From: Chamaecyparis obtusa
Taxonomy: Eukaryota; Streptophyta; Pinopsida; Cupressales; Cupressaceae
Direction: 5' to 3'
Assembly: GCA_027943335.1 (NCBI GenBank)
Contig: BSBK01002925.1
Span: 372,001 to 436,000 of the forward strand
DNA length: 64,000 nucleotides
Shown: positions 11,184 through 23,882 of the stretch, in pieces
Position numbering within the stretch: the first letter of the stretch is position 1
Layout of the letters: each line of letters starts with the position of its first letter
Program-made: the position numbers and the translations under genes
The notes under the pieces: model-generated
Seen by the model: the letters and a program-made list of their open reading frames with translations, nothing else
Databases searched by the model: none
What the model was told of the DNA's origin: nothing

Positions 11184-14095
11184 TATTAGCACATATAAAA
11201 AAATTCATGGCTCTAGCCCTTTTCCCCTGGTCTCTGCAATTGCTTTTAGGTCTTTGCCTTAGGCCCTGGTTCAAAAATTAAAAAATGTAGCCGTTACATA
11301 CAAAACCCTTTGTTTTAACCCTGGCCTTGTTATAATTTTATGTTACTTTTTTGGGCCACTTAAGATCCTAATCTACATGTGCTAATTAAAATCCTTTAAG
11401 CTATTCGGTGGTTACATTTTCATGTCTAGAGAGGCCCCTTTTAATTTTTCCTAAGTTTTACCCTGGTGGCTTTTAATATTTTCCTATACTCCTTAGTGCC
11501 TAAATTTTCCTGAAAGCCTAAGTCTCAATGTTTAATTTTCCTATGTTTCAGCTTAATATTTTTTTGGGCCCGATCTTTTGACAACATCTCCATCCAACGG
11601 TCAACATAAGTTCTCATAGACTTTGTCAAAAGCTTGAGATCTTATGCCGATTGTTGATCTTTCCTAGTGACACAACTTTTCTTTCCACGTGGGTCCACTT
11701 GCCAGGTGTGTAGATTTGGCTATCTCTCATTGGTCCACCTATTAATGACTTAGAATGTTGTCAGTGGGACATGGTTTCTAAGTGCATCAGAGGATCTTGG
11801 TCTTGTTAGTGAATCGATGAATGGCATATGATCTCATCGAGTGTGTCAGAGGCTTAAGATCTTGCAATGGCCATTGATTTCATCTAGTGTCAGAGGGTTG
11901 TCAGGGTAGGGAGAAGATTCTCCATCTGATGGTGGGCATGTAATCTGATAGAATCTTGGAGGTCTATGCAAACTTCAGATGGCTGTCGATCTTCCTGATG
12001 TGGGCCTAGCTAAATTTCTCATTCTTTTAACAGTTTTGACAAATGTTCTTGGTTTGCTAATTTGCATGATGATTTGGTGGAGGCTCTTAAGATTTAGTGA
12101 TTTTGTGTATAGTGTTTGTGGAATCGCTAACTTTTCTAGCGGTGCCCTCAAAGTTCTCGTGAATGGGAGAGGGTCCCTTTGGTCATGTATTCACCAAATG
12201 GAAAGGGGGTTAAAAGGTTTGTTGGGATAGTAGGACCATCTGATAATTCAGTGCTGAGGTGTCATGTTCTTATTCGATGCACTTGAGGGTGATAAGGATC
12301 TTGTCAATGGGACCTGCAGAGAAGGTTTTTCAATCAATGGTTGGCACATGATCTTAAGGAATATTCCTACCCTATGAGATCATGTGCCATCTATTGATCT
12401 TGCATCTTAATTGGATGTGTCAGTGGGTCCTGTGTTAGTGGTGACTGGGCGGAGATAGAAAATGATATAATGACATGGTAGTTTGCAAGTGGGCCCAAGT
12501 GGGGTTTGGCGGTCTTGATAAGTTTTAGCGATCGACAAGTTTTCAATAGGCCTCACTCATTCACACAATGAAGTGGTGATATTCTAAATTGGCTTGTAAT
12601 TCAGTGAGTATGTATTCGTGCAATTGCTAAAACTATCTGGTGGTAGCATAAAAATTTTTGTGAATAGGCGGAAAGGCCTTCAGTCACCTATTCACTAGAA
12701 AAGACCAGGGTTTAGATGTTTTCTTCTTGTCGCCAGTTCGCAGAGTTAAATGGTGGGTTAGGTTTTCACTTTGCAAATAAGAAAAGCATTTTCGTGCAGT
12801 CGCTAAATGTAAACTAGGATTCCTATGATGGTTAAATCTTAAAAGATCATGAAACATAAAGATCTAATGGTTGTGATATAAAGTTGGCTCAGATTCAAAC
12901 GTAGATCACTGATTCACTCTAGGTGCCATGAATGTGTCCATTGTCATTCAAATTCAAATTTTTGAAGGGGTTTCCTATGACTAGAAGGACTGAAATTGAA
13001 TGCAAAAGTGACTAGAGTTGGTAAGAAATGATTTGTTTGCCATTGCAGTGTGGTCTAGGATGTGTCGTGTTCGTTTGTAGGGTCTGTACTGTATGGTTTT
13101 ATGCTTGAGGTGTGTTCCAGGGTTGACATTTTGAGCATTTTTGTGGTTCTCAGTACCTTCACAAAGAATTTATCATGATTGAGGATCAATTCAATATTTG
13201 TTTTCTCCTGGTTGCCTTGGTTTCTTCCCCTGTAATTAATTTGTGACCATTTCCAGTGGGTTTGGTGGTTGAAACCCTAGCCCTAAGTCATCCATAGCTT
13301 GTTGCATTCTCTTTGAGGATTCCAAGGTGACTAGGGAGTATAAGTTGTAGCATTTTTTATTTTGTAAGGGTTCCAAAACATTTTTCTTTTGGTCCCTAGT
13401 TGTTGATGGTTTTATACTGAAAGAGGAGTTGGATTGTGAGTCTTTTTCCTATCTTTGTATTACTTTGATTGTATATTGATCCTGAATATGTTAATGAAAA
13501 TACTATTGAGTTCTAATCTTGCATCTATGTATGTCTTCTTGTTTCAGTTCTAAGCTCATATATGTTAGTGTCACAAAATGTATTGTGAAGTCATCTCTGA
13601 GTTCCTAACAAAGTTAGGATTAAAGTCTTTTAGGTGGGTTTAGTGAGTTTGCAACCAACTAAGAATCTGATGTCCTTGTGTTTGAGGGAGAGGGGTAATA
13701 GGAAAAGTACTTATCCTAGATTTAATTGTGTTTGAGTTAAGGTCTTCAGCTAATGTATGTAATTGGGTGACTCTTTACCCTAGGTTAAGGCACCGGTCCA
13801 TCCTCTAGAGGCATTTCATTGTCATCAACCACACACACACACACATTCAAATGATAAAATATTAAAGAAGTTAGTAAAGGGTATATAGTTGTATATCATT
13901 TAGTGATTCCTTTCAAGAAGTAAATCAAGGGTACACTAGTCTGAGCATTAAGGCTTAAAGTGTAGGAGGATCTCTTTTGATCCCTTTTAATTGGCCCTCT
14001 TTCTTATAGACTTTGGAGTGGTGATAGAGTCAAGGTTTTATTTAAGTTATACATCAAAGTATAAATCTACAAGTGAAGATCAAAGGGAACTCCCA
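11184..14095 (+). repeat. 3' LTR of gypsy element A (2.91 kb)
   Basis: It aligns along its length with 823-3756. It starts TATTAGCAC (TG changed to TA) and ends GAACTCCCA. It has a (CA)8 tract at 13829-13844 and a clean 9-bp dyad GTGAATAGG (12660-12668) / CCTATTCAC (12687-12695). No gene is seen inside. Confidence 0.9.
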
Positions 14096-14100
14096 AAAAA

Positions 14101-15169
14101 ATCTATTGAACATAATGAATTCCAATAGAATAACATAATATTTTGGTGTCAGGGAAACCCTGTTAAAGGTAAAAACCCCAGTGGGAATTAGCACCCAAAA
14201 ATGATGTATTGAGAGTATAGTATCCATGTTAGAATATCTAGCCCTGTTAGGAGCTTATTGAAACATTATAGTACATAGTCCTTGTTAGAGGATAGACCCT
14301 ATTCAGATTTAAGAAAGAAGAGTGGACTTAGTGCCCATGATCATTTCCCAAAGAAGGTTAAATCCACCTTCAAAACTCACTATTCTCAACACGAGTGTAT
14401 ATGATCAAATACACAATCCTTGTGAACTGTCTAACAACAACTATCTTTGCTTGATCAGTTCCAATGAAGTAAACACAATTCTCTTCTCTACATCCAATAG
14501 AAACAAGCTCATAGATTTCCCAATGTTCTTTACATCACATACATCTTGTCCATGTCTTTTCCAAAGAAAAGATCTTACATATATACCCTATTACATTTTA
14601 CATGATCAGGTCAATCGATTAGGCTTTCCTAATATACAAAAATAATTACATAAACCCTTGCTAGGATACACATGGTATCTAAAACAAGTATACAATGATT
14701 ACATGATAGAAATTAAGGACCGACATCCTTAATTTACATTTCCCAACCAAAATGCATGCTACATCTCTGAAGTTGACTCCCAAATAAGTCTTCTCCAGAT
14801 CACATGCCATAGTTGACATCATCCTACTTTCTATACCTTAGGATGACCATAGAACATTTTTCATTTCTTTTTCTTTCATCTCTTAAGATCATATTTACTA
14901 AATCCATACCTTTTGTAAGATATACCAGAAACAGAAAGACCCACTCTGTCAACTTCCATTGTCACTGTCCTGTAACAGTCTTCACCAAAACATTTGTAAC
15001 TCAGCCAATACACAACATTACATGATGTGATCTTGGATATAAGATCAAAATATCATCGTGTACTCTCATCTATCTTTGCACATCCTAAAACATCTATACA
15101 TTGTTCATAAACTATAGTAATCATCCTGTACTCTTCACAGAAATATATGTTGACATCAATGACAAAACA
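14101..15169 (-). repeat. 5' LTR of copia element F, part 2
   Basis: Continuation of the LTR cut at 822. It shares with the LTRs of H the words CCCACTGGGGTTT…ACC and the start TGTTTTGTCATTGATGTCAAC (minus strand), here ending at 15169. Parts 1 and 2 together give about 1.18 kb, close to the 1.15-1.21 kb LTRs of H. Short open frames on the plus strand here are shadows. Confidence 0.75.
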
Positions 15170-16220
15170 CTAATGAAAAAAATAGTAGCTCTAGCATCAC
15201 TCAATGTAGTGATTAAACATATTTAATGTATCAACCATTTCCCCAATGCATTAGTAATATCGAACAACCAATTCCTTGGTGAAACCCCTAATTTTCTCTT
15301 CTCGAGCCAAAATTTTCTGCATCTCCTCCTTCCGATAAAATATTTGCTAGAGGCCATTCTTTTTTTTTACACCATTGAAAATGTCCAGGTACTATTGCAC
15401 GATGTCTTTGATTGGGTGCATCATTTTCTCATCATCATCATCCTAGAGGTCCAAGTCCAAACCTCCAAAAAACTCATACATTCTTTTATTCCAAAGAATT
15501 CCTTCATCCCTTTTCTTATCAATTCTATTCAAACACTTATGGTATACCTTTAGGGCTTCAATAATGTCCTTGATCCATTCTTCAAAGTTTTCAAGCTCTT
15601 ACCCCTTATATATCTTCACCAAAACTTGGAAGAGTTTCTTCCTTATTATTATGAGATCATCAAGGGCCTTCTTTCATTTAAGAATTTTCTCCTCGAGACC
15701 ATCCTCTTCACACATTAAATCCACCAATTTGGTGATCTCCTTAATAATACCTCTAAAGGGTCTCAAAATTTCCCTAAGATAAGTTATAGAAAACCCTTCA
15801 AAATTGGCCTTCTAGTTGGGACAAGAATGAATGAAATAATGTGGAACATCTCCTAGCAATTAAGAAGCACCCCTTTTCTCCAAAATAGCCTGTAATGAGG
15901 CATGAGGGTTACTAGGGTCAATGGGACCCTTTGTCTTAAGAATGAATCTTTTCATAGCCTCTTTTTACTCCATCGAGGATTTTATTTTGCCTTAGCTTTA
16001 TCCATGAAGCCTAATGCATGCTTCAATCATAACATAGCCAATGTCTTACTTCCTTCCCTTTTCAACTCTCCTAGGTCTACCTCTTAAAAAAACAAATCAT
16101 CCGGAGTGATCTCATCCATACTAGAATCCAAGGTAGGTATGACTACTTGTGTCTTCCATCTTCCCCTTTAATCTTGTGTCCCATAGGATAGGGTCCTTTC
16201 CCAAGCACTATATTTTCCTT
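15170..16220 (-). pseudogene. Reading frame C, downstream part (unrecognised coiled-coil protein)
   Basis: The minus strand reads as a decayed protein: SYGTQD, then MDEITPDDLFF, then a long helical stretch including MKRFILKTKGPIDPSNPHA, FRGIIKEITKLVDLMCEEDG and WIKDIIEALKVYHKCLNRID, ending near 15190. There are several TAG/TAA/TGA stops and at least one frameshift near 15990. The frame joins exactly, without loss of a base, to 63073-64000 once element B and one copy of its gatgg duplication are removed. Function is unknown. The length, position and helical C-terminal half recall the LTR-borne frames in B and E, but I cannot show homology by eye. Copia element F is inserted into its downstream end. 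Confidence 0.6.
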
Positions 16221-16225
16221 GATGG
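16221..16225. repeat. Target-site duplication of element B, left copy (gatgg)
   Basis: It is identical to gatgg at 63073-63077. It lies at the left limit of the left LTR of B and shows that 16226-63072 is one insertion with everything nested in it. Confidence 0.85.
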
Positions 16226-17309
16226 TGCTGGTTCTTTAAAAGATTGTACACTGCATGAGATACGAATATACCTCAAACTAATTTTAATGAGAGGTTATTT
16301 CCAAATATGGGAAATCTATAGGTAACTGGACCAACTATAGGGACAAGACTACCCTCTTCACTTCTAGCTCTATAAAATTAAGGTGGGTACACTTGATCCA
16401 ATAGGTATAATTCTACTCCTGACTTGATACTAGATCTAACAACAGATATCAATGAGAAAGTACTAAATAACAACCTATTATTCATTGACTCTCCATCACT
16501 AGGTAGGACAACTATTTTTAAAGTAAATGAAATTAAATGATTGGTTTTGATTATTGTGTTTTTTACTATAATGATTTCAATCATTCCTCATAAAATAAAT
16601 ATGCATTTACACAAGCCAATGCCTTATCCATTGGGCAAATAACACCAAAAAATAGAGAAAATACAAAGATCCTTGAAGAACTTAGTTCATGAACATAAAT
16701 ACAAATACTCCAACTCTTTCTTACTTGCAAACAATCCTTATGCAAATCAAATGAACATGTATCCCACTTTGAGCAATATTTAATCTAACCCTAGATCAGA
16801 AATCAAAGTAAAAATACATACACATAAGTCTCTAATAGACTTATAAATTCATAGATTTGACACAGAGGAGAGGTAAAGATGTGAGATTTATATTAAGTAT
16901 AACCTTTGATCATTTGTATACAATATATGCTAAGAAACAATCCTATGGATAATAGTATCAACCTATGCTTTTTCTCTATTACTGGACAAGAAAATGATAC
17001 AAAATATTACAATCCTTGATTGAGGGTTAGGGTTTTAAAATTTCTATCTTCTCAACACCTAAGACTCTAAATGCATAATATGATCATGAAAAATCCTTTT
17101 ATATACAAGGAAATGTAACAAGCTATTGATCATATTAGGGTTTACAAAACTTTACCATAAAACTTTACAACAACGCCACTGGGTTTACAATAAATGCCTC
17201 GATTAGATCTAGGTCTGATATTTTGTAAGTGAGACAACTTACTTTATGTCTTCAATATTTTCCTTGATCTCTTCAAACAAATCTGATCACCATTTCTTCA
17301 TAGTTGTTC

Positions 17310-20300
17310 CTACAATAAATAGACTTTACATCTCAACCACCTCCAAATCAATGAGTCACAATCTTCATTTGGCTCAAGAAGTAGATGGTGCATCTTCCAT
17401 TCAACATGGGGGATGTACTAATACCTCCACTTATTGAACACCTCCTCACTTCGAAACATAAAATTGACAAATTTAGCCCTCTTGCCAGACAACTATTCCC
17501 ATTTTCCTTCCATTTTCTTGACCTCCTACTGAATATATTCAAACTTTGATTTGGCAGTCATTAATAACTTGATGGTGTAGATAAAGGAGGAAGTGTTTTC
17601 CAAAACACTTGTCATTCTTTTTGAGAAAAGTTCATCCATCTCCTCTCTTCATTTGTACAACTCCTTTAATTCACCAGTATCCTTGAAAACACTTGGTACC
17701 AATTCACAATTTGGATGTGTTAGTTCTTTCTTTAACACATTGGACTTCCTTTGAAAATCATCCAAAATTATACTATACTCCACAAGTTTCTTTACAGATT
17801 GATGCACTGGCTTGATCAATGGATCAGTATCAACTTGGCCCTTAGATAACAAATGAAATAACCTTGTGTTTGGGGATCTCTCAATCCACTTATTCAAAAT
17901 TGGTCCAAACTCATCCCTATCTTTTTCTAAAGATGTAAGAAAAACTTGTAATCTTCTAGCATGATCAAACAAAATTGAAGGCTTTAGATCATGAGCAAAC
18001 TGCATTATTGCCTCTATTATTTTCTCTTCATATTTTTGATTTGCAAGGGATCTAGCCTTCACATGCTCATCCTTCTCTTTCTCAAGCTCCACCCTAATCT
18101 CTCTTAGTTTATTTGTTTCCTCAACTAATTGTTTCTTCTCCCAACTAATTCTTGCATCTATGCTTGTTTCTTGGAAAGGTGATGGTGGAAATTCAACAAT
18201 AGGGCTAGAAGAAGAGGCTACTACTGGCTTGTCAAAAATCATCAATTGAGGTGACCTATGATCCCTTGGTCCTGACAGTTGTGCAATCAATTTTTCCTTC
18301 TGGATCAAGTCTATTTTCAACTCATTGTAAGATTTAAGGATAGTTTCAAACTTAATCCTTAATTCCTCTTTCTCTTGTGCATCTCTCTCCACTACCCTCA
18401 CATTGAGTTTAGCCATCTCCTTAATGATATTTGAGGCTTCTAGACCTGAAGTTTCACTAAATATTTGCACTAACAAGTTCCCAGCATATTCTGAAGAGAG
18501 AACCTCTCTTTTCCCTTTATTTTCTTCCCTCTTTAGGGACCACATGATTAAAGCTACATGGTCATCAGAAAAAGCCACACCCCTAGTAGCTTGTTTAGCC
18601 TATTATGTAGTAGAGAGAATGGTAATTTTACTCTTTCTAATTGAATAAAAAACATTTGCATCAACAATATCCCATTTAGGGAGAATTAATACTCCCGCAG
18701 TATGAATCATGGGTCTTCCTTCCTCCGGGGTTATCTTCTCAAACTTCTTCATCATTTTCCCTTTTGTCTCATTTTCAATTTTAGTTATATCCCTATAAGG
18801 GAATTCTTCTTTCTTTTTCTCAAAAACTTCTTTATATTGATTTATTTTCATCCTCTACAAGATTTGAAGGAATGCCCTAGTCCTTACAAAATTGTCATCT
18901 AAAATAAAAGAGGCACTGGCCTATTTCAAAATTGGGTCTATCTAGCTTCCCTAAAACTCTACCATCATGAGATTCATCTCTATTCCTTTGGGTGACTCTA
19001 GCATCCCCTCCTATATCTCATCATTTGAAACAAAAATATTCCCCTCATTACTTAATTGCACTAGTTGCTAAGAAACTCAATGTTCATCCATTTGCAAGGG
19101 GGATTGAGAAGGAGAGTATATATCCTACTCTGGTTGAGATTTATCCTATTTTTTCCTCTTTGGAGAGGGCTCTTCTACCATTGGGTCACTCATAGGTCTC
19201 TTCCCTTTAGAGGTAGATGGGAGACTTTCATCTTTTTGTTGAGTTGGGAGAAGGACACTATACCCTTTCCTTTGCTGATATGTTCCCCCAGGGGCCAGCT
19301 TGGTGCATCCTAGTTGGCTCAAAATTCTCCTTTCTCTATTTAGATCTACCTTACTTATCATAGCCCTCTTTTCATTTTCTTCTTACATGATTCCTTCAAA
19401 ATTCTCCATAAGGGCCTCTATCTTTCTTGCCCATGGCTGAAAATTTTTCAGTGGGTCATATCCTTTATTAAAATTTCTAATAAAATCTACAATTTTTTTG
19501 TAAATCATCCACTTCTCTTTTTGATTTCTTGAGCTTGAAGATCATACTCATTCCTAATTATATCTTTCTGGAAAGTTAAATTGATGCTCCATAAGAGCAC
19601 ACCTTATCTTTTCTCTAAACATCTCAGAAATGAAACCTTCATTATCAGCACATCTCACCACTGCTATAGCCATTCTATAGGGCTGAAAAACTTGACTTAA
19701 GTACACTCATCCCTTCTTGAAAATGATATATATTGTAACATCTGGGAACAAGGTTCCCCTTCCTTTTTTAGTCAGGGTTGTTTCCTGCAGATCACCAATC
19801 TACCTCAAAATTTTTGCATACCCTATCTTCAAAGGGACCTAGTAAGGAAATACATAAGGTGCCTTTTTGCAACCATACACCCTAAATGCTATGGAAATTG
19901 GATATAAGATTATATCACCAAAATTATGTACTATGGTGATGTCTTTGGAATATTCTTTGGGCCTAATTAACCTTAACAACTCCCTCGGAATCCTGGGATT
20001 CTCAAAACATAACAAGGACCTGACCCTTGAAGCAAAATTTCAATCAAAAACCAAGTAAATAGCATATACTCTATCCCATGATAGCTTTGTAGTCCATAAC
20101 TGGACTAGTAATGCCTTTCCATTCTTTTCTCTCACAATATCTATTATCTTGCTAAAGAAATCCACACCTTTGTATAAGAAGATATGCATTATCATAGAAT
20201 ACCCTCCAAAAGGCCTCCTTATCTTCATATTCTTTCTTCCCATTAATCCTTCATGGATTAGGTCTGAAAAGTAAGGGGCATAATCAAAGATCAATGCTAG

Positions 20301-21022
20301 GTGGGGATGCAAGGACTATACCATCATAAACATGTAAGGGATAGGCATGTGATTGGCCTCATCTTCTTCAAAAATTAGAGCTAAGGACTTATATACACCC
20401 TGTGCCCTTAAACTGAAAAGGTCTAGTATGAAAGGCTCAGGTGTGCTCTTACTAACCATACACATGGCACCAATTTAGCCAAATAAATCCCTTAAAGGGC
20501 CAAATGTTAGGTAGTCTCTCTATGCCTCATAGATCTTGTTAAACTCTTCAAAATCAATCTTCTATAATCCAACAGAGGGGACATTTAATGAAAAAACATC
20601 TTTGATTTCATCCTCTATGATGCTTATCAAGTTCATTCCATTAAGATCTTTAACACACCTTGTCACAAGATCATAAAACATATAAATTTGTATGAGACGG
20701 TCAACATCCATGAAAACTCCAGGCACAATGAGTCTCCCTATGTCAAACTACCAAATATTACTGAGAGGTGCACATGCATTTCTTTGGGAGTATGAAACTT
20801 TAAACAAGACCAAATGATTGTAATCCTTCCCCACTTTAGTATCCCTCATCCATAACCCTTTGTCATATAATGCCTCATTGAAAAAATCGCTAGAGTTTTT
20901 TGGAACTAATTGTTTCATTCTAGATGCCCCATTTTCTAAGTGTGGGAGTAACTGCATTAGATCTTCAAAAACCCCTTATCCTTATACTCTATTTTTCCTG
21001 AGAGTTCTCTTTTGGGTGAAAT
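17310..21022 (-). pseudogene. LTR-borne reading frame of element B, left copy (unknown protein, about 1,240 codons)
   Basis: From 20957 to 17312 a single minus frame (2 modulo 3) can be followed through many stops. The expected start codon at 21020-21022 is ATT instead of ATG, and a short C-run difference shifts the first 20 codons. The N-terminal part has KRELSGKIEYKDKG, then a hydrophobic block. The middle has a basic/proline stretch (PSPKRKK, near 19150). The C-terminal 310 residues (18578-17649) are open and strongly coiled coil (EKEELRIKFETILKSYNELK), with HARRLQVFLTSLEKDRDEFG. It reads in the same direction as B. The right LTR has the same frame, and solo LTR E has a homologue at the same position. 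It is not a gag, pol or env protein that I recognise. Confidence 0.75.
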
Positions 21023-22777
21023 TTTAACTAGGGTTTGAAGAAACATATGAATACTAGAATAAAAACTACCTAGATATCACAAGATGGAAATAATAGAGAA
21101 AATTTAATGACTGAAACCTTTCTCTTATAAAAAAAAGAATTGTGCACTTTCAAGATCAAATTGGCCTACTAGACGCTTGAGAAATTTTTTTGCTAATGCT
21201 TGTAGAGAAAACCAATTCTCTTAGAGAAAAAATTGGAGAAGTGTTGTCTCTAACGATCAAATTAGAATATGTAATCATTGCAAACCCATCATAGCCAACT
21301 TGCATGAAACTCATTAAGTTCACCATTACTAAAACTGGTGGCTACAACATTCACAAGATGTGAAACAACATCAAAATATAAAATTTGAATGTGAATCATT
21401 GATCAAAATTCCTTTTGGCACATTGGATGGCTGATAATGACCACATCATAACAATTTAACACTTTTCCAAGCTTAGTTCTCAACCAATGAGAACATTTTA
21501 ATTTACCCATGTGCAGAAATCCACACCTTACTTTAATTTTAATCAGGCAGGACAGGTGTCAACCTGTCGCTATTTCACAAGCATAAAATTTGAGCACCTT
21601 TCAACTCTGATAATGTGACCACCATAGATCCTTTTAAGAACTAACAGATCTTTACTATCCATGAAAATCAGTGACCCCACTTCGCAAGTGAATACATGGA
21701 AATGTTTGAAAAATTTGAACCCACTGGCAAATGACATCACAAAAGACACATGTCACTTAGTTGCATTGTTGCAAGTCAGAAAACTATCAAGTATGTCAGG
21801 TTTAGGGAATGTGACAATGGTTGATGAAGTTCCATTAGACAATTATCAATTTTCTATGAAGTTTGGCCCACCCCTACCCTTCCGACCCTTTATCCAATAA
21901 AAAATGACCACGTCACGAAATCTAGCAAGTAGACATATCTTCTTTTCTTATTGAGTATCTATCATACTAATAGCTGCCACATCACATGCCAACTTAACCA
22001 ATAAAAGGAAAACACCTCATCATGAATTGGTAACTAAGGACCTACCTCATAGTCTAAAGTATGTGGAAAATTGAACAATTGTCACTAAAGTGCAAGCTTT
22101 AAGTACTGAGAAACTTCCTTCAGTGGTATAATGACAACCACAAGATTTTTCTAAATCTTAACCTTTGAAAAGACATGACCCCACTACATTACATCACCAT
22201 GGGCAGATGTCAACACATAAAGTTTTTCACAAAACCTGAGAAGTCAGAGCTCTATCATCATCAGTATTCAACTCAATTGGATGCTTGTTGCTAAAGCACA
22301 TGGATTAATGAGTGGCCAACTTAGCTCAGTAGTATCATGATAGTCATCGATGCAATCCACTTGTTAATGACAACACAACTTTGAAAATAGGCCTACCTGA
22401 ACAGGTGTCAACTGGTCGCTATTTTGCAAGTTAGAAAATCTAACAATGGAGGGTCTTAAGGTAAAGCAACAACCACAAGTCTATAATGAAGCAAATGGTT
22501 AGGACATAAAATAGCAAAAGATAAAATTTCATTAAAATGTTCACTAAAAAGTGACCCACTTAAAAGCTAACTGTAAAACACATGAAGGGGGCAACTTTTA
22601 AAGGTTTTAAATGAGCACATGAATTATTGGCACTTTAATGAACAAAAAATTAATGCTCAAATATAAAAAGGCTTAAGGTAATTAGGGTTTACAACACTTT
22701 TCTCCTTACTGGGTCAAATAATAGGGGTTTTACCAATTTTCTGAAGCATGAGGACCAAAACGTTTATAGTACTAATA
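21023..22777. repeat. Upstream (U3-like) part of element B left LTR
   Basis: There is no gene. Repeated words include TGTCAACCTGTCGC (near 21557) and TGTCAACTGGTCGC (near 22406). A palindrome GACAGG-tgtcaa-CCTGTC lies at 21551-21568. The right copy is 61317-63072. A related word, TGTCAACTGGTCGC, recurs in the fragment at 42480-43640. I infer this is the promoter side of the LTR because it precedes the LTR reading frame in the direction of transcription. Confidence 0.55.
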
Positions 22778-22928
22778 GTGGCTTATACTTGGGAACATGT
22801 ATCTCTTGCAGATACAATGAGAAAACTAGAATCTTGTGGAGGAGAAGACCAAAATAAAACTTCAATTGAGAAAACCAATGACTATACACAAAACCCTAAA
22901 CTAAAAATGCTTGAGAACTTAAGAGATC
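22778..22928 (-). other. Element B 3' untranslated region
   Basis: A short non-coding stretch between the integrase stop and the 3' LTR. On the minus strand it ends AAGCCAC directly before the LTR start TATTAG, as element A ends GAGCCAC before TATTAG. Confidence 0.55.
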
Positions 22929-23882
22929 CTAGGAGAAATAAAGCTTTAAAAATTTCCCATGAACTAGCAACTCCATGAGTTCTCCTATCAAATTTTTCAA
23001 CATGTATGAATTTGTTCCCTAATTTTCTTTAATGATGTAAGGGCCCAGCCAAATGGTATCAAATTTTCCATGTTTTCCATTGCTTTCCAATCTTGCATTC
23101 CACATTAGCACAAGATCACCATTTACAAAACCTCTCTGAGTAGTCCTTTTATCATATAAAACCTTACGTTGGACCTGGATCTTTTCATTTCTTGTATGTG
23201 CATCACCTCTTACTTCATTCAGCTAGATCAAATCATTAATTCAGATTGTCATTTCATCTTCCAAATCACTATCATATGTTTGGATGAATTGATACATTTG
23301 TAGAAAATTATTTTGGGGAAATCTTGCATTGATTCCATAGACTAAGTCAAAAGGGGCACATCCTATTGCCTTTTTTACAATAACCCTATCAGCCCATAAT
23401 GCTTGCAACAACTTTGAATCCCAAGCCCTTTTATTCTTATCTAGTACTCTCTTCAGTATCTTAATGAAGATTTTTTTACTGGATTCAACTTAGCCATTGC
23501 CTTGTGGATGATAGGGAGATGAGTATGAAATCTTGATACCATTTTTTTGACAAAAATGAACAAAATCCTATGATTTGAAATGCATTGCATTATCAACCAC
23601 CATCGTTTCTAGGCAACCAAACCTAGTAAGAATATTTTGCATCATAATGTCCATTACAACTGTACTAGTTTCTTTTCTGGAAGGGATTGCTTCAACCCAC
23701 TTAGTGAAGTAATTTGTTGCTACCAAAATATAAGAATGTCCACCAATAGATATATTGGGAATCTCTCCATTAAAATCCATACCCCACTTTTGGAAAGGGG
23801 CTTGCACTGCAATAGGTCTGAGAAGTAAATTCCCATTGAATTTGAGTTTTCTAGCAAACCTTTGATAGGGGTCACATATTAT
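22929..23882 (-). pseudogene. Element B integrase, core and C-terminal part
   Basis: Begins at the copia H junction with CDPYQRFARKL, the second half of the zinc-finger region (second Cys changed to Tyr). It continues with WGMDFNGEIP (first D), ETMVVDNAMHF (second D) and NPQGNG-like HPQGNG-stop-VESSKK (E retained). The C-terminal part has GDLVLMWNARLESNGKHG and GPYIIKEN. It ends at the stop 22929-22931 after LKLYFS, the equivalent of the LKKYFN end in element A. The N-terminal half of the zinc domain is 10.8 kb away at 34643-34899 because H inserted between them. Confidence 0.85.

Larger units (their letters stand above)
823..14095 (+). mobile_element. Ty3/gypsy element A, complete but decayed (Tat/Ogre-like)
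   Basis: A 13.3-kb LTR retrotransposon with two 2.9-kb LTRs, a PBS at 3763 and one long gag-pol frame at 3904-10970. The domain order is gag, protease, archaeal-type RNase H, reverse transcriptase, RNase H, integrase. It is inserted in the LTR of copia element F. The flanks aaata (818-822) and aaaaa (14096-14100) fit a 5-bp target duplication with one mismatch. Element B has the same protein order and closely similar protein sequences. The pol frame contains many stops and one clear frameshift, and one integrase catalytic residue is altered, so this copy cannot move by itself. Confidence 0.9.
16226..22777 (-). repeat. 3' LTR of element B (6.55 kb, uninterrupted copy)
   Basis: The outer end reads tgctggttcttt on the plus strand (minus end …AGCA). 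The inner end reads …actaata at 22777, so the LTR begins TATTAGTAC on the minus strand. The same ends are found in the right copy at 42366 and 63072. Corresponding blocks are 16240-16345 with 42380-42480, 16478-18996 with 50064-52533, and 18997-22777 with 59269-63072. Within it lie a reading frame of about 1,240 codons (17310-21022) and a dyad-containing upstream part (21023-22777). Confidence 0.87.

Noticed and set aside
11979..12230. Open frame of 83 codons in the 3' LTR of A
   Set aside because: It is not conserved in the 5' LTR, where stops break it.
14322..16087. Series of plus-strand open frames of 60-107 codons
   Set aside because: They are shadows of the copia F LTR and of the minus-strand frame C.
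17649..18578. A 309-codon coiled-coil frame that looks like a host gene exon (kinesin- or tropomyosin-like)
   Set aside because: It is part of a longer frame repeated at 51065-52117 within the two LTRs of B. Helical content alone does not show kinship to a host protein.
22748..22978. Small plus-strand gene after the LTR of B
   Set aside because: It lies over the LTR end and the 3' untranslated region of B, with no homology.
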